A stretch of DNA of 64,000 nt from Pseudomonas frederiksbergensis (GTDB taxonomy: Bacteria; Pseudomonadota; Gammaproteobacteria; Pseudomonadales; Pseudomonadaceae). The position numbers were made by a program, and so were the translations under genes. This document shows positions 44,225-51,311 of this stretch, piece after piece (position 1 is the stretch's first letter; every line of letters starts with the position of its first letter). Under the pieces are notes generated by a model. It had not been told where the DNA came from, did not search any database, and saw only the letters and a list, made by a program, of their open reading frames with translations. Location: NCBI RefSeq assembly GCF_000802155.2, contig NZ_JQGJ02000009.1, positions 1-64,000 on the forward strand, read 5' to 3'.

Positions 44225-45378
44225 ACGGTTACCTCTTGTTTTACGTCGGATGTGGAGGGGCTGTACCGCGGGTAGTCGATGAACCCTTGCTCTTTGCCAC
44301 CATATAGGCCTGCGGCGTCCAAGGCGTTGAGCGGCCAGCCGTTGGCGATGCGCTCAGGCAAGTCAGGGTTGGCAATAAAGGGCCGGCCAAACGCAACCAG
44401 GTCAGCCAGGCCCGCCTCGACCAGGCCCGCCGCCCTAGCCGCAGTATATAAACCGGCATAGATGATTCGACCGCTGAAAGTGCTTCTCACCTCGCGACGA
44501 AACGCGTCGGGCAGGTCTGGCGCATTCGGCCAGTCTGCTTCGGCGATCGAGAGGTAGCCTATGCCTGCTCGCTCAAGCACCTTGATGGCCTCGATATAGG
44601 TCTGGTGCGGGTCTTCTTCGACAAAGCCTATGTACACGCGGTCTTCATCGGTGCTGCTGAACAGAGGCGAGAAGCGCACCCCGACGCGCTCGGGCCCGGC
44701 CACGGCGCTGACGGCTTGCACCACTTCGCGTAGGAAGCGCAGGCGGTTATGCAGCGATCCGCCATATTCATCGGTGCGTTGGTTGGCGTGAGTCGAGATG
44801 AATTGGTTGACCAAATAGCCGTTGGCCGAGTGAATCTCAATGCCATCGAAGCCGGCGCTCAATGCGTTGCGTGCGGCTTGGGCGTAGAGCTCGACCAACG
44901 TTTTGATCTCGCTGACGCTGAGCTCGCGTGGCATGGAGGGGGTGACCAATATACCAGTGCCTGGGTTGGTTTCGATGAAGGCCTTGGCCTTCTGTGCCTG
45001 GATCGCCGACGGAGCGATGGGGGCAGCGTTATGGGGTTGGAGAGCATTATGGGATACCCGGCCGACGTGCCAAAGCTGGGCGTAAATCACCCCGCCTTCA
45101 GCATGTACGGCGTCGGTCACGGTGCGCCAGCCATCAATCTGCGCCTGGTTGTAGATGCCCGGGGTCCAGGCATAACCTTTGCCGCGTGGCTCGATCTGGG
45201 TGCCTTCGCTGATGATCAGGCCGGCGCTGGCGCGTTGTTGGTAATAACGGGCCATCAGGGCCGTAGGAATGTCGCCGGGCTGTCCGCTGCGCTGGCGGGT
45301 GAGTGGCGGCATGACGATGCGGTTCTTCAGCGTGATGGAGCCCAACGTGGTGGGCTCGAACAACGAGCGATGTTCCAT
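44221..45378 (-). CDS. Old Yellow Enzyme family ene-reductase (NemA-like)
   Basis: The 385-residue FMN enzyme reduces activated alkenes, quinones and nitro or N-ethylmaleimide-like electrophiles with NADPH. It shows NRIVMPPLTRQRS near residues 19-31, QLWHVGRVSH near 102, active-site His/Asn/Tyr in EIHSANGYL near 180, and NQRTDEYGGS near 198. The C-terminal FMN-phosphate site is LVAFGRPFIANPDL. It lies downstream of the DJ-1 and gabD remnant genes on the same strand, under the predicted TetR operators. Its stop overlaps the SDR remnant start by 4 bases. Confidence 0.93.
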   Translation of the reverse strand: MEHRSLFEPTTLGSITLKNRIVMPPLTRQRSGQPGDIPTALMARYYQQRASAGLIISEGTQIEPRGKGYAWTPGIYNQAQIDGWRTVTDAVHAEGGVIYAQLWHVGRVSHNALQPHNAAPIAPSAIQAQKAKAFIETNPGTGILVTPSMPRELSVSEIKTLVELYAQAARNALSAGFDGIEIHSANGYLVNQFISTHANQRTDEYGGSLHNRLRFLREVVQAVSAVAGPERVGVRFSPLFSSTDEDRVYIGFVEEDPHQTYIEAIKVLERAGIGYLSIAEADWPNAPDLPDAFRREVRSTFSGRIIYAGLYTAARAAGLVEAGLADLVAFGRPFIANPDLPERIANGWPLNALDAAGLYGGKEQGFIDYPRYSPSTSDVKQEVTV

Positions 45379-45412
45379 ATTCGATTCCTTGTCGCGTCAA
45401 TGTCGGGTGGGC

Positions 45413-45936
45413 TTACAAACCACCGAGGCGGAGGTATTTGAGGTTGAGGTATTCGTCCAGGCCGTGAGTCGAGCCCTCGCGACCGATGCCGCTGTCCTTG
45501 ACCCCGCCGAAGGACGCTTCAACGGTAGTGATGACCTCGGCGTTGATGCCGATCATGCCGCTCTGCAGGTCGCGCGAGACACGGAAGGGGTGTGCCAGGT
45601 CTAGGGTGAAAAAGTACGCGGCCAGGCCGAACTGGCAGGCGTGCTGGCGAGGATATCGAGGTTGTCGCGTACCAACTGCGCCATGCGATTGAGCAGGATG
45701 GTGCGCTCTGCCGCGGTGGTCAGTGACCAGGATGTGAACGCTGCGTGTGCGGCGTCGATGGCTCGGGGTGTTTCAACGGCGCCGCCCCAAGGGATCTGGC
45801 CGATCTGGTTGTCGGTGGCCGGGTCGTTTATCGCTAAGTGTCTGGCGTCATCCGCTGCCATCCACTGGCCGTCGATGTAGTTGGCTTCTTTCAACCAACC
45901 AGCGTCTTTGATTTGCTGCAAGTTGAACGCAATCAT
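45413..45936 (-). pseudogene. gabD-like aldehyde dehydrogenase, internal deletion
   Basis: The N-terminal part reads SWSLTTAAERTILLNRMAQLVRDN from an aldehyde dehydrogenase of the GabD group. It breaks near codon 98; in another frame the C-terminal end continues FGLAAYFFT, then MIGINAEVITTVEASFGGVKDSG and STHGLDEYLNLKYL. About 310 central residues, including the catalytic Cys and Glu, are missing. The remaining two ends are almost unmutated, so the deletion looks recent. Two in-frame starts at the left end carry no separate function that I can identify. Confidence 0.85.
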
Positions 45937-46038
45937 GCGTGTCTCCAGGAACGTCAGGGCTAAACCGGCCCCTTGCCGATGGCATCGGGATGTCGTTGAG
46001 TGCGGGAGACCTTGCGCAGTCTCCCACCTAGGGTTTGA

Positions 46039-46722
46039 TCAGGCGTTGTTCAGCAGCTCTGTCAGCACCGTTGCGGCTTCGCTGGACGAGCCGGGGTTCT
46101 GGCCGGTAATCAGCAGGCCGTCGCGAACCACGTAGGAGGCCCAGTCCGGACCTTTCGAGTACAGGCCACCGTTGGCCTTGAGCATGTCCTCGACCAAGAA
46201 CGGCACGACGTGGGTCAGGCCGACTGCCTCTTCTTCGGAATTGGTGAAGCCGGCTACTCGCATGCCTTCGACCAGAGGGGCGCCGTCAGCTTTCTTCACG
46301 TGGCGCAGAACGCCCGGCGCGTGGCACACCAGGGCTGCGGGCTTGCCGGCGGCGATAAAGGACTCGATCAACTGGATCGAGATCGGGTCTTCTGCCAGGT
46401 CCCACAGCGGGCCATGGCCACCTGGGTAGAAAACCGCATCGAAATCGGCAGGCGAGACGCTGTCCAGCCGTACGGTGTTGGCGAGCAGCGCGGTGGCGAC
46501 GGCATCGGTTTCGAAGCGGCGGGTCAGATCTGTCTGGAAGGACGGCTCGTTGCTCTTCGGATCGAGCGGTGGCTGGCCACCCACTGGCGACGCCAGGACG
46601 ATCTCGGCCTTGGCGTCCAGGAAGGTGTAATAAGGCGCCGCCAGCTCTTCGAGCCAAAAACCGGTTTTACGGCCGGTGTCGCCAAGCGTGTCGTGGGAGG
46701 TCAGAACCATGAGAATTTTCAT
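46039..46722 (-). CDS. DJ-1/PfpI family protein (Hsp31-like)
   Basis: The 227-residue class I glutamine-amidotransferase-fold protein has YPGGHGPLWDLAEDP near residues 95-109 and the nucleophile elbow AALVCHAPGVL with its Cys near 136. This is the layout of Hsp31/HchA relatives, which act as glyoxalase III/deglycase-type enzymes on methylglyoxal. It starts ATG with GGAAG upstream. Upstream lie two copies of the predicted TetR operator, the nearer about 45 bases away. It heads a row of same-strand genes with the gabD remnant and the OYE, in keeping with an electrophile response. Confidence 0.93.
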   Translation of the reverse strand: MKILMVLTSHDTLGDTGRKTGFWLEELAAPYYTFLDAKAEIVLASPVGGQPPLDPKSNEPSFQTDLTRRFETDAVATALLANTVRLDSVSPADFDAVFYPGGHGPLWDLAEDPISIQLIESFIAAGKPAALVCHAPGVLRHVKKADGAPLVEGMRVAGFTNSEEEAVGLTHVVPFLVEDMLKANGGLYSKGPDWASYVVRDGLLITGQNPGSSSEAATVLTELLNNA

Positions 46723-46768
46723 TTGTGCTTCCTTTTTTCAGTTGAGCCATGAGGTCACGGCAAATCGC

Positions 46769-46791
46769 TGTAAATTAGACCGGTCGTCTAG
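46769..46791. promoter_or_regulatory. NemR-like operator copy 1
   Basis: The core TAGACCGGTCGTCTA has arms TAGAC and GTCTA that are inverted repeats. It is preceded by TGTAAAT, and the same 23 bases recur at 46,876. It sits about 47 bases upstream of the DJ-1 gene, well placed to repress it. Confidence 0.75.
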
Positions 46792-46875
46792 TTGGGTGGC
46801 GGCGAACGACCATTGGGTTGACTGGATAGAGCTGTAGTTGGTTAGGTCCAGAAGGTGAACGTGTCGCTACGGTAT

Positions 46876-46898
46876 TGTAAATTAGACCGGTCGTCTAG
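46876..46898. promoter_or_regulatory. NemR-like operator copy 2
   Basis: An exact 23-base copy of the site at 46,769, with the core TAGACCGGTCGTCTA. Such a duplicate strongly suggests a real binding site for the TetR protein encoded just downstream. Confidence 0.75.
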
Positions 46899-47044
46899 AG
46901 TCTTTTTCAGATTTTATGAAAACTGTTCTTCGGGCTGTGAGGCGAGGGTAGAAAGGACAGTAGAAAGCGTTGGGGAAACTGCGGCGAGGTCTGACATGAG
47001 CAGTGCAACGCTCCGACTGGCGATGCATCGCTCATGCCAGTGAA

Positions 47045-47647
47045 TCAGGGCAGGTTCAGAAGCTGGCGGGTCGTGGACATCGCCGTCTCGAAGGGCTGGA
47101 CGCTCTTGGTAATCTTCACCATGACGCTGGCGCCGAGCCACAATTGATAAAGGTTCTGCGCAACCTCATGGGGAGTGCCGCTGATAGCCAATGAACCTTC
47201 GGCCAACCCGGACTCGATCCCACTCGCCAAGCGATCGATGATTCCCGACGTACCTCGCTTGAGCACGGCACGCATGGCCTCGGAAAGGTCCGCAACTTCC
47301 ACGCCCAGTTTCACGGCCAGGCACTTGCCCTGGCAATCCTGGAAGGACTGGGTGTCTTGCCAGATGCGGAAGTAGTTCAGCAGACGCTGCGCCATCGTCA
47401 GGCCAGGCTGGCTGAGGGTCTGGTCGATCTCGTCGAGATAAGTCTCGAAATAACTCTCGAGCAGGGCCTCGCCAAACGCGTCCTTGGAGCCAAAATAGTG
47501 ATAGAACGAGCCCTTGGGCACACCGGCAGTCGCCAGAATCTCGTTCAGCCCCACGGCGGTATATCCTTTGGCGGCCATGATTTTCTGGCCTACATCAAGG
47601 ATGCCTTGGCGGACGTCGGATGTTTCGCGGATCTTTAGGGTGTTCAT
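47045..47647 (-). CDS. TetR-family regulator, NemR-like
   Basis: The 200-residue protein has an N-terminal HTH (AAKGYTAVGLNEILATAGVPKGSFYHYFGSKDAF, about residues 25-58). Cys105 and Cys109 lie in FQDCQGKCLAVKLG, near where E. coli NemR has its redox-sensing Cys106. With the adjacent OYE and DJ-1-type genes, this fits a bleach/electrophile-responsive repressor. A third operator-like site lies 22 bases upstream of its start, so autoregulation is likely. The identification as NemR-like is inferred from the layout and local residues. Confidence 0.9.
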   Translation of the reverse strand: MNTLKIRETSDVRQGILDVGQKIMAAKGYTAVGLNEILATAGVPKGSFYHYFGSKDAFGEALLESYFETYLDEIDQTLSQPGLTMAQRLLNYFRIWQDTQSFQDCQGKCLAVKLGVEVADLSEAMRAVLKRGTSGIIDRLASGIESGLAEGSLAISGTPHEVAQNLYQLWLGASVMVKITKSVQPFETAMSTTRQLLNLP

Positions 47648-47668
47648 GGAGGCGATGCTAATCGTTTC

Positions 47669-47683
47669 TAGTCGATCGGTCTA
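47669..47683. promoter_or_regulatory. NemR-like operator copy 3, at tetR
   Basis: TAGTCGATCGGTCTA is, on the minus strand, TAGACCGATCGACTA, which differs from the other two cores at two of 15 positions. It is placed 22 bases before the tetR start, suggesting autoregulation. Confidence 0.65.
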
Positions 47684-47955
47684 CTAGTAGGGCGCCTGGC
47701 TCATGCATCTGGTTACGTGGGTTGAGCCGTGCATTTGTGGACGCTACAGGGGGCAGTGTCTGGATTTTCATGAATTACGGTCACATAAAAAGACGTCCGT
47801 GGACGTCTTTAGATGATGAAGTGGTGGGCCGGGGTGAGCTGAAACAAACCTGTAGCTATTTGATTTTATTGACTAATAATTGATCAGGCGAATTGCTTGG
47901 GATACCAGATGGAATGCTGCGTATTCTGGTTTTCGATAAGTGGTGTTTTTTGGGC
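47684..47955. other. spacer between tetR and the mrr remnant
   Basis: No gene is supported here. It contains the hairpin terminator of the restriction operon (47,789-47,810) and, just right of it, TGGTGGGCCGGGGTGAGC, which resembles the reverse complement of a tRNA 3' end but lacks the remaining tRNA parts. Confidence 0.5.
47781..47810 (-). terminator. terminator of the hsd/mrr operon
   Basis: AAAGACGTCC and GGACGTCTTT form a 10-bp stem with a GT loop; on the minus strand it is followed by TTTTATGTGA. It lies about 146 bases beyond the mrr remnant stop. Confidence 0.8.
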
Positions 47956-48238
47956 TCAGCCGAGCGACCCGTCAAAGTAATCGCTGTCGAGCCTCGGCAT
48001 CTTGTAAAGCTGCGAGCTGACACCAACTTTGTGATCCAACATCAGATTGACCAAGCGTTTACCGTCGATCAGTACCAGTCCTTCGACTGATCACGCGAAC
48101 TCGACCGCTTGGGCAGTGAAGCCTAAGGTGGTGATGAATACACCACGTTTGGCTTTCTGCCCTGCCAGGGAGCCATAGAGCGCCTGCAAATCGGGGCGGC
48201 CAACGGTGCTCTGCCAGCGCTTAGTCTGCACGTAGAAT
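47956..48238 (-). pseudogene. mrr: mrr restriction endonuclease, C-terminal remnant
   Basis: Read on the minus strand from just after the hsdS stop, the frame gives KFYVQTKRWQSTVGRPDLQALYGSLAGQKAKRGVFITT, the PD-(D/E)XK core of Mrr (the QTKRW lysine) that cuts methylated DNA. A TGA at 48,091-48,093 interrupts it, after which the same frame carries on SVEGLVLIDGKRLVNLM to the normal C-terminus (YFDGSLG). Most likely an Arg codon CGA became TGA. The N-terminal DNA-binding domain is missing, so it is inactive. Confidence 0.85.
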
Positions 48239-49702
48239 TTAGCCGGCCGTGGCAGACCGGCGACCGCGTTTGGCCTTGGGTGCAGCCGCGCGTTGAGCTT
48301 TGATGCGATCAAGGAGCACGCTGGCCGGTTCGTCGTTCGGGTCTTGCGGCACAAGATCGCCTCTGAACGCTTTGGCAAGGATGCTTTGGGTTAGGAGGTC
48401 GATACGTACTTGGGCGGCTTTGATACCGGCTTCCAATTGATCGGCGAAGGCGAATAGCTGTTCAATCCTGCGGACGATTTCGATTTGTTCTGCGCGTGGG
48501 GGGAGAGGAAACGGCAGGGACTGAACAGTCTTTTTGTTCAGTGCCTGCTGGTTGTTTCCCGAGCCAACACGTCGGGTCTCTTCGTAACGCTCGTAAAGAT
48601 AGTAATAAAGATATTCGGATATACAGTAAGCCGAATGAACTCGGAGTGCCGCTGTGTTCTGATTGTGGCATGCCTTTATATCAAGAATAGCTGGCTGTCC
48701 ACGGGTTTTACCCTGGCCGATCATTGCCAACATGACCGTTCCAGCAGGATGGATGGTCGTTGATGCGGACTTATAGCCTGCTTCTGTAATCGATTCTCTT
48801 GTTGTTTTTATACGGCAAAAAGCCACTTCGGAACTGCTTACCCAAGGGATTTCCTCTCCCCAAAATTTGGGACTTGCACGGCTCGGCGTTGCTCCAACAT
48901 ATACATCGAAAACTTCACCAACCTTTGCCTCTACCCACGAATTCGGTAGCGGATACCCGAGCGATCCGGGCAGCAGGTCCGCTTCTTTGTACTTCCTCCC
49001 ATCCGATTGATAAGCATCAGCCCAAGCTTTTTTTAGTTCATCAGGAAGGATAGGGCTCACGCTCGGGTTAAGCGCACGCCACCCCTCCGTCAATTTGCCA
49101 GACACGGCGGAGGCTAGGACGGATTGCCGGAAGCGTTTGAGCAGTGCGGGGATGCCGTCGATACGGGCTTTCAGGGTATCGACTTGAGCCAGCAGTTCGT
49201 CGAGCTTGGCGGCGATGCGGGTTTGTTCAGCGGTTGGTGCTAGCCGGAACGGTAAGGTCTTAGCCGTTGCGCCAGAAATTTCTTTAAAGGTTGTGCCTGT
49301 TCCAAGGCTATCTGCCAGCTGTCGAATACTTTTCAGGTAATAAAAAGCGTAGCTAGGGTTAATATCATGAGACAAAACGAAGCTTTTGAAGCCCTGATTG
49401 GTCGCGATTTCATTCGCAGCCACTGCCACATAGCCAATAGGCGCGCGACTGCTGAACAGCAGACTGCCTTTTGGCATCAGTTTGGCAGAGCAAGACTTAT
49501 ATCCCTGCGAAGTTAGGTCTCGTGCGCCGAAGGTAATTTCTTTTCGCTTGTAACCACTGAGATCGGCCGGTGTAAGCCAAGCGATACCTTCGCCGGGAGC
49601 AGTGAAATTTTCGACGTCATTCGCGTTTGGCGTACCTCCACCTATGACTTCAGCAATTTCACCGATCTCTACATCAATCCAGGTGCTCGGCAACTTACTC
49701 AT
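48239..49702 (-). CDS. hsdS: type I restriction specificity subunit HsdS
   Basis: The 487-residue protein has two target-recognition domains. TRD1 begins near residue 10 (WIDVEIGEIAEVIGGGTPN) and TRD2 near 245 (WVEAKVGEVFDVYVGATPS). They are linked by conserved helices, one with EQTRIAAKLDELLAQVDTLKARID near 163 and the second with EQIEIVRRIEQLFAFADQLE near 410. Each TRD reads half of a bipartite site. ATG 49,702 is preferred, with GGAG seven bases upstream and an 8-base overlap with hsdM; a GTG six bases earlier is possible. The 3' end abuts an mrr remnant. Confidence 0.93.
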   Translation of the reverse strand: MSKLPSTWIDVEIGEIAEVIGGGTPNANDVENFTAPGEGIAWLTPADLSGYKRKEITFGARDLTSQGYKSCSAKLMPKGSLLFSSRAPIGYVAVAANEIATNQGFKSFVLSHDINPSYAFYYLKSIRQLADSLGTGTTFKEISGATAKTLPFRLAPTAEQTRIAAKLDELLAQVDTLKARIDGIPALLKRFRQSVLASAVSGKLTEGWRALNPSVSPILPDELKKAWADAYQSDGRKYKEADLLPGSLGYPLPNSWVEAKVGEVFDVYVGATPSRASPKFWGEEIPWVSSSEVAFCRIKTTRESITEAGYKSASTTIHPAGTVMLAMIGQGKTRGQPAILDIKACHNQNTAALRVHSAYCISEYLYYYLYERYEETRRVGSGNNQQALNKKTVQSLPFPLPPRAEQIEIVRRIEQLFAFADQLEAGIKAAQVRIDLLTQSILAKAFRGDLVPQDPNDEPASVLLDRIKAQRAAAPKAKRGRRSATAG

Positions 49703-51245
49703 CGCCACTCTCCTGAGCTACCACCAACCCCATCACCTCAGCCATCAACTGCTTCTGCGCCATCACTTCATCCCCCGCCCCCAGTGCCTTCATCAGCTCT
49801 TCCAGCTCATGCAGCGCCTCGGTCAGTTCAGCCATTGCCTCACCGGCCAGTACTTCTGGAGCGGGCAGATCGGCAGCATCCAGGCTGCTGTCGTCCTTTA
49901 GCCAACTGATATCCAGCGATTCACTCCGCTCGTTGCGGATGTAATTGCGGGTAAAGCAGCGGAAGCGGCTGTTTTCACCGATACCTTCGACGTTCTCGGA
50001 TCGTGGGCTTTCGCCGTCGGGTGTGTCGCCATAGGCATCTTCGAACGGTTTGAGGTGAGTGGCGCCGAAAGGGGTACGCTTGCCAAAGCTAGGCATATTG
50101 CTACGCAGGTCATAGATCCAAACACGCTTGGTGCAGCCTTCCTCCTGACGCGGATTTTCCACGGTGCCCTTCTGGAAAAACAGCACGTTGGTCTTCACAC
50201 CCTGAGCATAGAAAATACCGGTAGGCAGACGCAGGATCGTGTGCAGGTTGCACTTCTCCATCAGATCGCGACGTACGTCGGTGCCGACGCCAGCCTCGAA
50301 CAGCACGTTATCCGGCAGCACCACGGCGGCACGCCCACCGGGTTTGAGGCCACGATAGATGTGCTGGAGGAAGGCCAACTGCTTGTTGCTGGTGTGGTAG
50401 GTGAGGTCGTCGCGTGTCGGGCCGCCGCCGCCCTTGGCGGTACCGAACGGCGGGTTGGAAAGGATGATGTCGACTTTAGGCAGGCTGGCGCCGGTCTGGC
50501 CGAGGGCGTTGCCCAGGTGCACCACACCTTCCTCATCGCCTTCCATGCCATGCAGCAAGGTGTTCATCAACGCCAGTCGACGAGTGCCAGGCACCAGTTC
50601 TACGCCGATAAAGGCACGATTGCGCTGGAAGGCTTGTGCCTTCGCGTCCAGGTCGTAGTGGTCATCGGTTTGGCTTTTGATGTAGGCGTCAGCTGCAATC
50701 AAAAAACCTGCAGTCCCGGCGGCCGGATCCTGAATGGTCTCCCCCGGCTGCGGTTTTATGCAGCGGATAATGCTGTCGATTAGCGGACGCGGGGTGAAAT
50801 ACTGGCCAGCACCGGACTTGGTCTCGCTGGCGTTCTTTTCCAGCAAGCCCTCATAGAGATCGCCCAGCCCGTCCTCGCGGGCGCTGAACCAGTCGATGCC
50901 GTCCAGGCTCTTGATCAGCTGTTCGAGGTGACGCGGTTGCTGAAGGCGGGTCTGGGCGTCGGCATAGATAGCAGCGATCAGCGGGTCCGGGTTTTTGCCA
51001 AGGTCCAACAGCATCTGCCGGTAGTGATCGAGCAGGGTCACGCCGGACTTGCCAGCCAGGTCTGGCCAGCGCGCGCCTTCGGGCAGTTTGTGGCCGAAGT
51101 TCTCGTTGTTCTGAACCTGTTCGTATTCCATCTTGATGAACAGCAGCAGCACGAGCTCGGTGACGTAGTCGCTGTAGTTGATGCCGTCGTCACGGAGGAC
51201 GTCGCAGAGGTTCCAGAGTTTCTGAACGATATCGGAGTTGGTCAT
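49695..51245 (-). CDS. hsdM: type I restriction methyltransferase HsdM
   Basis: The 516-residue N6-adenine methyltransferase has an N-terminal helical domain (IVQKLWNLCDVLRDDGINYSDYVTEL). Its AdoMet site is DPAAGTAGFLIAA near residue 190 and its catalytic motif IV is NPPFG near 266. The C-terminal segment contains helices that contact HsdS. The start ATG follows an AGG-containing leader; an in-frame codon 48 bases upstream is not supported. It overlaps hsdS by 8 bases and methylates the host recognition sites. Confidence 0.95.
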   Translation of the reverse strand: MTNSDIVQKLWNLCDVLRDDGINYSDYVTELVLLLFIKMEYEQVQNNENFGHKLPEGARWPDLAGKSGVTLLDHYRQMLLDLGKNPDPLIAAIYADAQTRLQQPRHLEQLIKSLDGIDWFSAREDGLGDLYEGLLEKNASETKSGAGQYFTPRPLIDSIIRCIKPQPGETIQDPAAGTAGFLIAADAYIKSQTDDHYDLDAKAQAFQRNRAFIGVELVPGTRRLALMNTLLHGMEGDEEGVVHLGNALGQTGASLPKVDIILSNPPFGTAKGGGGPTRDDLTYHTSNKQLAFLQHIYRGLKPGGRAAVVLPDNVLFEAGVGTDVRRDLMEKCNLHTILRLPTGIFYAQGVKTNVLFFQKGTVENPRQEEGCTKRVWIYDLRSNMPSFGKRTPFGATHLKPFEDAYGDTPDGESPRSENVEGIGENSRFRCFTRNYIRNERSESLDISWLKDDSSLDAADLPAPEVLAGEAMAELTEALHELEELMKALGAGDEVMAQKQLMAEVMGLVVAQESGDE

Positions 51246-51311
51246 GGGGTACCTGTGGCGAAATGTGTAAAGCGCCAGATTGCGCTGGTGCAAAAAAGTG
51301 GTTGTCTGGGC

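Larger units (their letters stand above)
46723..47044. other. 322-base spacer with two TetR operators
   Basis: No supported gene lies between the DJ-1 gene and tetR. It contains two identical operators (46,769-46,791 and 46,876-46,898). No clear terminator follows tetR, so readthrough from tetR is possible. The second operator is about 150 bases upstream of the DJ-1 start, perhaps for looping or for a second promoter. Confidence 0.6.

Noticed and set aside
47821..47838. A tRNA gene at the edge of the restriction island
   Set aside because: Only an acceptor-like end is present; no D, anticodon or T arms can be folded from the adjacent bases.
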